Assembly (NCBI RefSeq): GCF_001305515.1
Contig: NZ_LJYW01000001.1
Location: forward strand, 1,725,550 to 1,789,549
Length of the DNA: 64,000 nt
Direction: 5' to 3'
Source: Prosthecodimorpha hirschii
GTDB lineage: Bacteria; Pseudomonadota; Alphaproteobacteria; Rhizobiales; Ancalomicrobiaceae
The stretch's first letter is position 1; each line of letters opens with the position of its first letter. Under the pieces are notes generated by a model. It worked only from the letters and a program-made list of their open reading frames with translations, ran no database searches and had not been told where the DNA came from. Made by a program: the position numbers and the translations under genes. Of the stretch, positions 52,438 to 61,187 are shown piece after piece.

Positions 52438-54716
52438 CAGAACCGGCTCGAAGCGACCCAGTTGATGGCGGGATCGAAGACCAGGACGGCGTTGCCGTCC
52501 TTGATCTGCACCAGCGCACCGAGTTCCGAGACCGAAGCGATCCGGGACGCGGTGTCGAGCGAGGTGCCCTCCGGCAGCTTGCGCCCGTCGCGGGTCTGCA
52601 CATAGCGGTCCGGCCCGATGCTGACGCCGGTGATGTCGAGCGGGAAGGTCGGCAGATCGCGCACCACGAAGCGGACGAATTCCGGATTGCGCCGGACCTC
52701 GTCCATGTAGAGCGAATTGTCGATCACCGAGGCCGGCTTGTCGCCCGCCGCCTTGCCGGCCACCGGCTTCGCACTTCCGGCGCCGTTGCCCGCGGAGCCA
52801 TTGCCGGACGAAGCACTGGCCGCGGTGCCGTTACCGGCAGATCCACTGCCGCCGGCGCCGTTCGATGCCGATGCAGCATTGATCGCCGCCGCCATCGGCG
52901 CCTTGCCGAACGCCGCACAGGCCGCGACACCGCGCGGATTCATCGCGGTATCGATCAGCACGCGCTGCTCGGCCTGATCGAAGCTCGCCAGCGACAGGTC
53001 GGTCGAGACGCTCAGGAGATCGAGCCAAAACAGCGACGCCGTCAGGCTTGCGGTGGTCACGCGCGCGCCCGGCCAGCAGAGTTGCTCCGGCCCGGCCCGC
53101 TGCTCGCGCAAGGCCGCCAGATAGACGGCGGAGACGCGGCCGCCTTCGGTCGGCGCCGCGGTGCCGCCCGGACCGGCCCAGCCGACCTTGGACAGCGCGT
53201 TGAGCGCCGCGGCGAGCGTGCCGGGGCTGAAGCCGTTGCGTTCCGGCAACGCGCCGCCCTCGCGCCATCGCTCGATCAGCGTGCGCGCCTGATCGCGCAG
53301 GCGGGCACCGTCGAGGGCCGCCGCCGCCGTGATCGCCTCCGGAACCGGGGCCGTGCCGCCGCCCAGACTGCCGAGGCCGCCGGCCCCGCCGACGCGCGGA
53401 CCGGGTCCCGGCCGTCCGTCGCCGGGCCGACCGGGACCGCCGGCCTGGCCGCCGGGGCGTGCCAGTCCGCCATTGCCGTAGAGCGTGTTGAAGTCGTAGC
53501 GACCGGACTTGATCTGCTCCGGATCGATCAGCAGTTCGCCCTCGCCGGCCTTGCCGCCGATGACGAAGGGCACGACCGGACCGCGTTCGCCGTTCTCGGC
53601 CTGCACCTGGACCAGCGAACGCAGGCCGATATCCTTGGCGAAGCGCGCCGAATAGGACTGCATGAAGGCCAGCCAGGCGTCGAGCCGGGTGGTCGGTACG
53701 ATGCCGCTCGCCTCGATCAGTTCCTTGTCGAGGCGGAACAGGACGAAGGGATCGATCTGGTTCTGGCGTCCGAGCCGCTCCACGTCGCGCAGCAGGATGC
53801 GGGCGGTGCGGATGCGGTTGTCGAGCGCGCGAATGCCGAGCACGTTGTCGCGCAGCAGGGCGACGAACTTGTCGGCCGTCTCGGCATCGAGCACCACCCC
53901 CTCGATGGCGACCTCGCCGTTGCCCGTGACCGAGCTGGTCAGCGCAAGCTGGCGCGACTTGATCAGATTGTCGATCTCGTTGCGCAGCGAGGCGAGCACC
54001 CAGATGCGCGGATAGGCAGCGACATTGGTCTTCTCGATGGCATTGGCCAGAGCCCGGCGTTCGACCTGGGTCTCGACATAGCCGTTGACGTAGATGGTGC
54101 CGTCGACTTCCCGTCGGATATCGATCGGGCGGCCGAAGGGAAACTGGTTCAGCGCGTCGCGCAGGATCTCGACATCCGAGCGCTGGTCGACCGCCACCTG
54201 CTTGCCGACCTTGCCGTAATGCTCCCAGACGTACCAGCCGCCGAAACCAAGTGCCGCGATGACCGCGACCCACGGCAGGGCCGAGCGGCCGCCGCCTTCG
54301 TTGCGCGGCCGCGCCTGGCCGGCCGCCTTGGCGCGGGCGAGCGGGTCCATGCCCTTTTCGGAATCGTCCTCGGCGATCGTCGACCACTTGGCCGTCGGCG
54401 GCCCGAGTGCGAATCGGGTCGTGCCGGCGGTGATCACGTCGAGCGGCTCGACCTCCTGCCAGTCCTGGTTCCCGGCCGCGACGATCAGGCCGTTGGCCGT
54501 CCGGAACGAGCCCGACCCGCCGGCGATCTGGATCTTGCCGACCGCGACGCGGAGCTTCAGGTGCCCCGGCCTGAGACTGACATCGACCAGCTGGATATCG
54601 TCGTCCGGACCGGATCCGAGCGCATAATCCCCCGGCGTCAGCGACACCTCGGCGCCGGACTGCTGCCCGTTCAGGATCTTGAGGATCGTCCGTTCCGACT
54701 CCGTACCGTCCGCCAT
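52437..54716 (-). CDS. sctD: T3SS inner membrane ring protein SctD, unusually long
   Basis: 759 aa from ATG 54716 (GGAG nearby), nearly double the usual ~400. An N-terminal FHA-like domain (residues ~10-105) precedes a transmembrane helix (about 143-162, LPWVAVIAALGFGGWYVWEH) and periplasmic ring-building domains (BON-like, DGTIYVNGYVETQVERRALA; VTGNGEVAIEGVVLDAETAD). After these come a Gly/Pro/Arg linker (GQAGGPGRPGDGRPGPGPRV), a helical domain, a Gly/Ser/Asn linker and a further globular C-terminal domain, not seen in standard SctD. Transcribed opposite to the sctI-U operon, from a promoter with a perfect CRP-like palindrome. Confidence 0.82.
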   Translation of the reverse strand: MADGTESERTILKILNGQQSGAEVSLTPGDYALGSGPDDDIQLVDVSLRPGHLKLRVAVGKIQIAGGSGSFRTANGLIVAAGNQDWQEVEPLDVITAGTTRFALGPPTAKWSTIAEDDSEKGMDPLARAKAAGQARPRNEGGGRSALPWVAVIAALGFGGWYVWEHYGKVGKQVAVDQRSDVEILRDALNQFPFGRPIDIRREVDGTIYVNGYVETQVERRALANAIEKTNVAAYPRIWVLASLRNEIDNLIKSRQLALTSSVTGNGEVAIEGVVLDAETADKFVALLRDNVLGIRALDNRIRTARILLRDVERLGRQNQIDPFVLFRLDKELIEASGIVPTTRLDAWLAFMQSYSARFAKDIGLRSLVQVQAENGERGPVVPFVIGGKAGEGELLIDPEQIKSGRYDFNTLYGNGGLARPGGQAGGPGRPGDGRPGPGPRVGGAGGLGSLGGGTAPVPEAITAAAALDGARLRDQARTLIERWREGGALPERNGFSPGTLAAALNALSKVGWAGPGGTAAPTEGGRVSAVYLAALREQRAGPEQLCWPGARVTTASLTASLFWLDLLSVSTDLSLASFDQAEQRVLIDTAMNPRGVAACAAFGKAPMAAAINAASASNGAGGSGSAGNGTAASASSGNGSAGNGAGSAKPVAGKAAGDKPASVIDNSLYMDEVRRNPEFVRFVVRDLPTFPLDITGVSIGPDRYVQTRDGRKLPEGTSLDTASRIASVSELGALVQIKDGNAVLVFDPAINWVASSRF

Positions 54717-54898
54717 GACGCTCCGCCGTGCCAATCCGCCGCGCTGACGCCGCCCCGCCGGGGTAGCGTTCAGGTCACAAAGCCGCCGTCCCGATCGGAT
54801 GGCTGCGCAGCGTCGGCGAGACTACAGCCCCGGCCCCGCGCAGCAAAGTGCGACCGGTCCAATTGTACGCAACACTTATCGGCATTTCCAATGACAGA

Positions 54899-54914
54899 TG
54901 TGCCGTTCGGCACA
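54899..54914 (-). promoter_or_regulatory. Perfect CRP-like palindrome upstream of sctD
   Basis: TGTGCCG-TT-CGGCACA, 7-bp perfect arms. A minus-strand -10 (GATAAG at 54880-54875) places the centre about 39-41 bp upstream of transcription start. The divergent gap 54717-55194 has no gene. On the plus strand TTGCGC (55075) and TATACA (55099), 18 bp apart, may be the promoter of the Crp/Fnr regulator gene. Confidence 0.7.
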
Positions 54915-55194
54915 ATCGCCCGACCCGGATCGGCTAACGTGCGATCCGTCAGGCCCCCGCGCTGATCGACCCGGGTCATCCAGCATGGTGACCCCGCACC
55001 GACCCGCCGGGCATAGCCGGCATCCTGCTCCGTTGCCCATCGGTATCACCCGAACGGCTTTGTGCTGCATGAGATTGCGCTGATGCATGCAAGCGTCGTA
55101 TACAATGCCAAGACCGCTCCGGGAGGCCGCAGCCGCCCGGGGTGGCTATGCGACGTGAGGGGGCAGGTCGCCGACGGGCCGCCGGAGGGCATGG

Positions 55195-55884
55195 ATGTCT
55201 CGAGCGGATACCGAGTTCGCATCGATCGGCAACGAAGCGAAGGCGGCCTTGCAGTCGGCTCTGACGTTGCGCAACTACGGCAACAACGAATTCATATATT
55301 TGCAGGAAGACGACGCCGAGCAGTTGTACTTCGTACGCGCCGGCCATGTCCGCCTGTCGCAGCTCCTGGAAGACGGCTCGGCGATCCTGTTCGCCATCCT
55401 GCCGCCCGGGGAAGCCTTCGGCGAGTTGGGCGTCTTCGAGCGCGGCCTGCATTGCGACATGGCGACGGCGGTCGGCAGCGCGACGGTGGCGAGCGTTTCG
55501 GCACGCACATTTCGCAGCCTCGGCCAGCGCCATCCGGAGCTCGATCAGGCTCTCGCGCGTCTCGTGGCGCGGCGCTACCGGTCCTATATCGAACTGACCC
55601 GCAATCTGAGCCTGCGCAGCCTGTCGGCGCGGCTCGCCCAGGCGGTGCTGCGGCTCGCCGACGGGCTGGGCACGCGCATGCCCTACAAGGGCCGGGACTG
55701 CGCCTGCATCGGCTCGGTCGTCAACCAGACCGATCTCGGCCTGATGGCGCGCGGCGCCCGCGGCAATGTCAATCGCGCGCTGAAGAGCTGGGAGCGGTCC
55801 GGCTGGATCGTCACCCAGAACCGTTCCATCATCATCGTCGATCGCAACAAGCTCGAACTGCTTGCCCTGCAGGAGGACGAATGA
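55195..55884 (+). CDS. Crp/Fnr-family transcriptional regulator of the T3SS island
   Basis: 229 aa. N-terminal cyclic-nucleotide-binding-like beta-roll (GHVRLSQLLEDGSAILFAIL, PPGEAFGELGVF), dimer helix, then a C-terminal winged helix with recognition region VNQTDLGLMARGARGNVNRA and LKSWERSGWI. The usual recognition Glu of RE-x-x-R proteins is replaced (RGNVNR). No FNR-type Cys cluster at the N-terminus, so oxygen sensing by an iron-sulfur cluster is unlikely. CRP-like palindromes before T3SS operons make it the probable master regulator. GGAGGG precedes the ATG, which has an alternative at 55191 in another frame. Confidence 0.88.
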   Translation: MSRADTEFASIGNEAKAALQSALTLRNYGNNEFIYLQEDDAEQLYFVRAGHVRLSQLLEDGSAILFAILPPGEAFGELGVFERGLHCDMATAVGSATVASVSARTFRSLGQRHPELDQALARLVARRYRSYIELTRNLSLRSLSARLAQAVLRLADGLGTRMPYKGRDCACIGSVVNQTDLGLMARGARGNVNRALKSWERSGWIVTQNRSIIIVDRNKLELLALQEDE

Positions 55885-56138
55885 TCCCGACCCACGAGCC
55901 CGCACAGGCGGTTCTCCCCGATCTCCCGTTCGGCATGACGGAGATCGAGGAACGGTTGCGCGGCCCGGAAGCCTCGGCGTTCCGAGAGGAACTCCTGGAA
56001 CTGCTCGACCGCGCGGCGATGGCGGTCGAGGAAGATCTGTCGGCGGGACTTCCTCCCGCCGACTACACCCGTGCCACATCTCTTTCCCGTGCGCTTGCGG
56101 CGGCAAAAGAGATCGTGTTAGCTTTTCCTACAACTTGA
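55881..56138 (+). CDS. Small protein before the needle gene, possible YscE/SctE-type needle chaperone
   Basis: 85 aa, helical and acidic (GMTEIEERLRGPEASAFREE; LLELLDRAAMAVEEDLSAGL). Overlaps the regulator gene (ATGA) and ends 21 bp before sctF. Small helical proteins next to the needle gene are often needle chaperone subunits (YscE/SsaE). The TPR proteins at 29020 and 24856 could be its YscG-like partner. Assignment by position. Confidence 0.55.
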   Translation: MIPTHEPAQAVLPDLPFGMTEIEERLRGPEASAFREELLELLDRAAMAVEEDLSAGLPPADYTRATSLSRALAAAKEIVLAFPTT

Positions 56139-56159
56139 CCTCTCGGGGAGGGGAACCTC

Positions 56160-56477
56160 ATGACGCAGACCACAGGCTCGGCCCTCTGGGTCGATACGCT
56201 CACCAACGGCGGCAACAACGGCGCGCAGTGGATCAGCGACTATGTGAACCGCGACGGCTTCGACCTGGTCTGGCGCCAGCGCTATCTGTCCGAACAGATG
56301 ACCAAGATCGAGGACGACATCCGCGCCATCGAGCAGAACGCGAACCTCTCGGACACCGAGAAGATGTTCTCCATGCAGATGGCCATGAACACCTGGTCGG
56401 CGATCTCGAACCTGCGCACCAACGTGCTCAAGAGCGTCTCCGATACGCTGAAGTCGATCGCCCGCAACGTCGCGTGA
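56160..56477 (+). CDS. sctF: T3SS needle filament protein SctF
   Basis: 105 aa with a very strong ribosome site (GGGAGGGG). Helix-turn-helix layout: a first helix MTKIEDDIRAIEQNANLSDT, then MFSMQMAMNTWSAISNLRTN and VLKSVSDTLKSIARNV. It matches the needle family's Q-x-x-x-N-x-W/R-x-x-x-S-N-x-x-x-x-x-x-K-x-x-x-D-x-x-x-x-I pattern. The N-terminus is ~20 residues longer than PrgI/YscF and rich in Gly/Asn. Followed by two hairpins ending the transcript, which may also protect this highly expressed message. Confidence 0.85.
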   Translation: MTQTTGSALWVDTLTNGGNNGAQWISDYVNRDGFDLVWRQRYLSEQMTKIEDDIRAIEQNANLSDTEKMFSMQMAMNTWSAISNLRTNVLKSVSDTLKSIARNVA

Positions 56478-56501
56478 CGTTGTCACCGGGGCCGTCACGC
56501 G

Positions 56502-56520
56502 GCCGGCACATCGTGCCGGC
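56502..56520 (+). terminator. Hairpin directly after sctF
   Basis: GCCGGCAC-ATC-GTGCCGGC, a perfect 8-bp stem 25 bp after the sctF stop, weak T-run. Confidence 0.6.
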
Positions 56521-56556
56521 TCTCAAGTGATTGCGTCGACTGTCATGAGAATGTCA

Positions 56557-56588
56557 GGCCCGTCGGCTGTGCCGGCGGGCCTTGTTCT
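56557..56588 (+). terminator. Rho-independent terminator after sctF
   Basis: GGCCCGTCGGC-TGT-GCCGGCGGGCC (one G-T pair) followed by TTGTTCT. Ends the regulator-sctF transcript. Confidence 0.8.
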
Positions 56589-56631
56589 GTGCGGGAACCT
56601 ATCGGCGGGCTGACAGCCAGCGATCCGGCAC

Positions 56632-56647
56632 TGTGACGTCCGTCACA
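56632..56647 (+). promoter_or_regulatory. Perfect CRP-like palindrome upstream of sctW
   Basis: TGTGACG-TC-CGTCACA, 7-bp perfect arms. A -10 TATTTT (56668-56673) puts its centre about 41 bp before the start of transcription, class II activator geometry. Start codon of sctW is 65 bp downstream. Confidence 0.72.
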
Positions 56648-56711
56648 CTGCACTTGCCTGATCTGGCTATTTTGACCCGAACACCCGTCCGAGACAGCGG
56701 AGAAGGTTCTG

Positions 56712-57962
56712 GTGGCCGGTCCCCTCGAATCCATCAGACAGACGATCGCCACCGAGAACGTGATCTCGCCGGTCGGCGTCGAAGTCATGCGCGAGGTGCG
56801 CGGAGAGTATCGCGGCGAGCGGGTCGCGACCACCGACGAGGCCTCGAAGCTTTCCGATGCCGCCGAGGAGATCGGCATGTCGGTGGCCCATCGCGCCGAC
56901 AAGAAGTCGCTCGGCCAGCGCGAAGTCCGGCAGGGGCGCGGCGCCAATCTGGAGGCCCTCGCGCGCATCGCCGACTATTACGACAAGCTGCCCAACATGC
57001 CGCGCGAGGACGCGCTCAAGGCCCTGATCGACCAGTTGCAGACCTTCGAGGATCTCCTGGGCGAGGCCGGCGGCGGAGGCGGCGGGTCGGTTTCCAAGGA
57101 GGACATCCTCGCCGCGCTGCAGAAGTTCGACGGCGACGTGACGCACCAATACGCCGCCCTCGACATGGCGCTGGAATATTTCGGCACCACCGATGTCGGC
57201 GAATCCTTCATGGCGCTCCTGGAGGAGGCGCGCGGCGATTTCGAACGCGGCGACCTCGGCCGCGACGTGCGCGCCGGCTTTGCGGCCGCCGAGATCGCCG
57301 AGCGCGAGGCGGCGACGCTGGAGACGGATCCCGGCAAGGTGCGCGACACCTACCGCCAGATGCTGCGCGAATCCGGCAATATGGGGCAATTGTTCGACCA
57401 GATCGCCAAGTTCGACATCTCGAAGAAGTTCGCCGAGATTTGCGAGGTCTTCCGGGAGATTGCCGGCCGCGACATGAACATGACCGGCCCGTCCTCGGAT
57501 CCGACCTTCCTGCATGGCCTGCTGACCGAGATCTCCAAGCTCAAGAAGCTGCAGACGGTGTTCGAGTCGAGCCGGGAACTGGTCGACAAGACCGAGCGCA
57601 TGTTGCCGGCCGCGGGCCGGGGCATCGGCTCGCCCGAGGAAACCACCAGCAAGCTTCTGAATTTCGCGGCGAAGATGGCGACCAGCCTGACCGACGCGCG
57701 GGGCCTGCTCGGCAGCTACGAAAAGGCCGGCCCGCAGACGCAGGTCGTTTTCGCCAACGGGCTGAAGCTCCTTCATGCCCAGTTGCCGGACGACCTGATG
57801 CCGTCGATGCAGGCACGGCTCCAGCAGGTCAGCACCCTGGGAACCCTTCTCAACAATCTCGTCGCGGAAGAGGAAGCCGCCTACGAGGAGGAGATGGAGG
57901 AGAAGGACCGGGACAAGGATGTCCGCGACAAGCGCAAGCGTGACCAGGAGCGCAGCAACTGA
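56712..57962 (+). CDS. sctW: T3SS gatekeeper SctW (YopN/MxiC/HrpJ family)
   Basis: 416 aa from GTG 56712 with GGAGAAGG. A disordered N-terminus is followed by three helical X-bundle repeats of the HrpJ/YopN type (ALARIADYYDKLPNMPREDA; LDMALEYFGTTDVGESFMAL; GNMGQLFDQIAKFDISKKFA). The C-terminal ~40 residues are highly charged (EEMEEKDRDKDVRDKRKRDQ). It blocks premature effector export until host contact. It overlaps the next small chaperone gene by one base. Confidence 0.85.
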   Translation: MAGPLESIRQTIATENVISPVGVEVMREVRGEYRGERVATTDEASKLSDAAEEIGMSVAHRADKKSLGQREVRQGRGANLEALARIADYYDKLPNMPREDALKALIDQLQTFEDLLGEAGGGGGGSVSKEDILAALQKFDGDVTHQYAALDMALEYFGTTDVGESFMALLEEARGDFERGDLGRDVRAGFAAAEIAEREAATLETDPGKVRDTYRQMLRESGNMGQLFDQIAKFDISKKFAEICEVFREIAGRDMNMTGPSSDPTFLHGLLTEISKLKKLQTVFESSRELVDKTERMLPAAGRGIGSPEETTSKLLNFAAKMATSLTDARGLLGSYEKAGPQTQVVFANGLKLLHAQLPDDLMPSMQARLQQVSTLGTLLNNLVAEEEAAYEEEMEEKDRDKDVRDKRKRDQERSN

Positions 57963-58339
57963 TGGCCAGCCTTTCCAGCGCAGCCCTCGTCACGGTCGAG
58001 ACCTTCGCGGGCGCCATGGGCTTGCCGGCGCGGGCCTCCGCAGACGGCAGCTACGCCTTTCGCTTCGCCCGATCCGGCACCTTGTCGATCACGCCCGCCT
58101 CGGACGACCGGGTGGTCATGAGCCTTGCCTGGATGCCGGAGCGCCGCGACGCCTCCGGTCCCCGGCAACTGCTTGCGGCCGCAACCCATGATCCGGCGAC
58201 CGGACGGTACCTTCATACCGGGATGGCCCCGGACGGCAGCTTCGTGGCGGCTGTCAACCTCGATCAGCGCCATCTCGACCTTCCGACACTCGACCAATGG
58301 CTGCGCCGCCTGCTCGATCTGCGCAGCGCCTTCGGCTGA
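57962..58339 (+). CDS. Small T3SS chaperone, probably for the gatekeeper
   Basis: 125 aa with an alternating strand/helix pattern compatible with the CesT/SycN/YscB fold (GSYAFRFARSGTLSITPAS; GSFVAAVNLDQRHLDLPTLD). Translationally coupled to sctW, where YopN's chaperones are typically found. Weak family signature. Confidence 0.62.
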   Translation: MASLSSAALVTVETFAGAMGLPARASADGSYAFRFARSGTLSITPASDDRVVMSLAWMPERRDASGPRQLLAAATHDPATGRYLHTGMAPDGSFVAAVNLDQRHLDLPTLDQWLRRLLDLRSAFG

Positions 58340-58439
58340 TGGTTTCGTTCGTCCGATCAACGACTTGATCGACCACCTCCGGAGGCCAGACGTGCCCTTT
58401 CCCGTGCCGTGCTCCCGTCGATTGCGCGACCGTGTGTCG

Positions 58440-58460
58440 TTCGGGCAATGGCTGCCCGAA
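58440..58460 (+). terminator. Hairpin between the gatekeeper operon and the secretin gene
   Basis: TTCGGGCA-ATGGC-TGCCCGAA, perfect 8-bp stem. A CRP-like sequence (TGTGTCGTTCGGGCAA, 58433-58448) overlaps it and may or may not be functional. Confidence 0.55.
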
Positions 58461-58548
58461 ATCTAGTATGCAATCCGTAGCCTGCCGTAGAAGGGCAGGT
58501 GCGATCTGTTAGTATCGAATACGTGAATCGGGGTGAGGCCTGGACCGA

Positions 58549-61155
58549 ATGTCGGGATGGGGTGTGGAATTGAGGCGCGCCGGACCGATTCGGGTCCCGA
58601 CCGACAGGGTCGGGGACGGCGCGGCCCGGACCGATACGGCATTCGCTCCCGAGCGGGAGGAATCCGGTCGACCCATTGCGTCTTCTGCAGCCGGCCGGAC
58701 CGCGGGAGGCAGACTTCGATCCCTGTTGTCGCGGCTTGCCGAAGCGGCGGGCGAATGGAGCCACGCTCCGGGCCGGCCTTCCAAGGCGTCCTGGGGCCTT
58801 CTCGCCGTCGTCGCACTGGCGCTGCCCGGCTGTTCCAGCATTCGCGGCGATGCCTGCGCGGTCGGTCATACCGAGGGTGTCGAACGGGTTGACGACGGCG
58901 CCTGCAACGGCGGCTTCCTGTCTGCCCTCAATCAGCGCACGACCCTGTTCGGCGGCGACGACAACCCGAAGCTCTATACGGGCGAAGCCGCCCGGCGCGG
59001 ACCGATCATCGACACCAGCGTGGTCAATGCCCGGCGCAGCGACAAGTATCGCCCGATCGTCGGCTATATGGGCAGCGTCCGGGTCGAATTGGCGGCAGCC
59101 CAATCGGACGCCGGCATCCAGAACGACCTGCTCGATCTGCGCAAGGCCGGCTCCAACCTGCAGAACCCGGACGACCGCGTCACGGTGTCCTTCGAGAATG
59201 CGACGCTCGACTTCTTCCTGAAGCAGATGCTGGGCGGTGCGCTCGGCGTCAACTATGTGGCGCCGCAAGGCCTCGGCGGCAGCGTCACCTTCAGGACCGA
59301 GCAGCCCGTGCCCAAGGCGCAGGTGCTGCAGATCGTGCGCGACATCCTGGCCCGCGACGGGCTGGTCATGCGGCTCTCCAACGGCGTGTTCCAGATCGGC
59401 CGCGGCGACCAGATGGCGGCCTTCGAGGCAGCCACGGCGGCCAGCCGGATCGGCGACACGACGACGCGCGTGGTGCGGCTGCGCCGCGGCTCCGCCCCGG
59501 AATATGTCCAGTTTATCCGCCCGCTGCTGCCCGACTACGTGCAGATCGAGGCGACGAGCTCGCCGGATTCCCTGCTGCTGCGCGGTCCGTCCCAGGATCT
59601 GCAGAAGCTGGAGGAGTTGATCGGCACGCTCGGCGCCAACGGCCTCGGCGACGATCGGGTCGCCATCATCCAATTGCGCCAGTCCGCACCAGAGGTGGTC
59701 GCGGCCAAGCTGATTGAATTCTATCGCACCCGCACGACCAGCCAGGTCGACCAGATCACGATCGTTCCGCTGGAGAACCAGCAGTCGCTTCTGGTCGGCA
59801 CCCGCGATGCCCGCATGATGGAAGGCGTACGCCGCCTGATCGCCGAACTCGATCGCGACCTTTCGGACGAAGTCAGCCTGCGCATCATCCCGCTCGAATA
59901 TCTCTCCGCCGATCAGGTGGCGCAGCAGCTGATCGCGATCCTGGCCGGCAGCGGCCAGGGCGGCAATCGGCAGGGCTCCAAGGTTCAGGACGGTTCGAAC
60001 CGCGGCGGCGGTGGTGGACAGGGGCAGGGCCAAGGCTCCGCTGCCGCCGCCATGGCCCCGCGCGTCCAGCAGTCGTCGCCGGAATTCGACGAAGACGGCA
60101 ACAACGTCACGCCCCCCGGCTTCGCCATGGGCGGCGGCGGGGGTGGTGGTGGCGGCGGCCGACGCGGCAACGGCTTCGACCAGCCCGATTCCAACGGCGG
60201 CAACGGCGGGGGCGGCAACGGCGCCGGCCGGCCCGCGTCCGGTCAGGGCAGCGTGGTCGTCGGCGGCACGGAGGCCATCCGCATCGCGGCCGACACGCGC
60301 AACAATACGCTCCTGATCAACTCGAACTACACCATGTTCAAGCGCGTCAAGGAGGTCGTCCGCGCCCTCGACGTGCCGCAGGCCCAGGTGGTGATCGAGG
60401 CGACCGTCCTCGAAGTGACCATCAACCACCAGCTGCAATACGGCGTTCAGTGGTTCCTGCAGGCGGCGGGCATCAACATCCGCGCCTCCGCAGACCCGAC
60501 CGCCCGCGATCCGGGCGGCTCCGGCGGCGTCGCGACCGCGACGGCGACCATCGGGCAATCCGATATCGGCGTGGTGATGACCGCCCTGCAGGGCGTGACC
60601 AACGTCAAGGTTCTGTCTTCGCCCTACCTGACGGTCGTCGACGGCTCTTCCGCCCGGCTGCAGATCGGCGACCAGATCCCGTTTGCGACGCGGACGCAGC
60701 AGTCGAACAATGTCGGCAACGTCACGGTCACCCAGCAGATCGAAGTCAAGGATACCGGCATCATCCTGGAGGTGACGCCGAAAGTCCGCTCCAACAACGG
60801 CGTGCTGCTGGCGATCAACCAATCGGTTTCGAAGCCGCAGGATACGACGCTCAACGGCAACGTCACCCCGGTCATCTCCAACCGCCAGATGAAGTCGGAC
60901 ATCCTGGTCCAATCCGGTCATACCGCCCTGCTCGGCGGCCTGATCCAGGAACGGCACGACAAGACCGAATCCGGCGTCCCGGTTCTGAAGAACGTTCCCT
61001 ATCTGGGCGAACTGTTCAAACAGACGTCCGACACCGTCGGCCGGGTCGAGATGCTGGTGATGATCACGCCGCGCGTGGTGCGCCGGACTTCCGAAATCGA
61101 CAACATCACGCGCATGCTGCACAAGACTCTCTATCCGAAGAACATGCCGCGCTGA
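58549..61155 (+). CDS. sctC: Lipoprotein secretin SctC, GspD-like
   Basis: 868 aa. A signal peptide ends in a lipobox (ALPGC, Cys95), so this secretin is probably itself a lipoprotein. N0/N1-type ring domains (FENATLDFFLKQMLGGALGV, VAPQGLGGSVTF; TRVVRLRRGSAPEYVQFI) lead to N2/N3 and a Gly/Gln/Asn-rich insertion (residues ~478-565). The C-terminal secretin channel follows: VVIEATVLEVTINHQLQYGV, then VLSSPYLTVVDGSSARLQIG, then GIILEVTPKV and HTALLGGLI. The text recalls GspD/type II secretins more than YscC. The first ~80 residues precede the hydrophobic core and the start may be later. Forms the outer-membrane ring. Confidence 0.85.
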   Translation: MSGWGVELRRAGPIRVPTDRVGDGAARTDTAFAPEREESGRPIASSAAGRTAGGRLRSLLSRLAEAAGEWSHAPGRPSKASWGLLAVVALALPGCSSIRGDACAVGHTEGVERVDDGACNGGFLSALNQRTTLFGGDDNPKLYTGEAARRGPIIDTSVVNARRSDKYRPIVGYMGSVRVELAAAQSDAGIQNDLLDLRKAGSNLQNPDDRVTVSFENATLDFFLKQMLGGALGVNYVAPQGLGGSVTFRTEQPVPKAQVLQIVRDILARDGLVMRLSNGVFQIGRGDQMAAFEAATAASRIGDTTTRVVRLRRGSAPEYVQFIRPLLPDYVQIEATSSPDSLLLRGPSQDLQKLEELIGTLGANGLGDDRVAIIQLRQSAPEVVAAKLIEFYRTRTTSQVDQITIVPLENQQSLLVGTRDARMMEGVRRLIAELDRDLSDEVSLRIIPLEYLSADQVAQQLIAILAGSGQGGNRQGSKVQDGSNRGGGGGQGQGQGSAAAAMAPRVQQSSPEFDEDGNNVTPPGFAMGGGGGGGGGGRRGNGFDQPDSNGGNGGGGNGAGRPASGQGSVVVGGTEAIRIAADTRNNTLLINSNYTMFKRVKEVVRALDVPQAQVVIEATVLEVTINHQLQYGVQWFLQAAGINIRASADPTARDPGGSGGVATATATIGQSDIGVVMTALQGVTNVKVLSSPYLTVVDGSSARLQIGDQIPFATRTQQSNNVGNVTVTQQIEVKDTGIILEVTPKVRSNNGVLLAINQSVSKPQDTTLNGNVTPVISNRQMKSDILVQSGHTALLGGLIQERHDKTESGVPVLKNVPYLGELFKQTSDTVGRVEMLVMITPRVVRRTSEIDNITRMLHKTLYPKNMPR

Positions 61156-61187
61156 CGCAAGCGCGGCCGGCCGAGCGGAGGCCCGAG

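Noticed and set aside
58433-58448. CRP-like box before sctC as a firm regulatory feature
   Set aside because: It overlaps a perfect terminator-like hairpin that by itself explains half of the symmetry, so it is mentioned only as possible.
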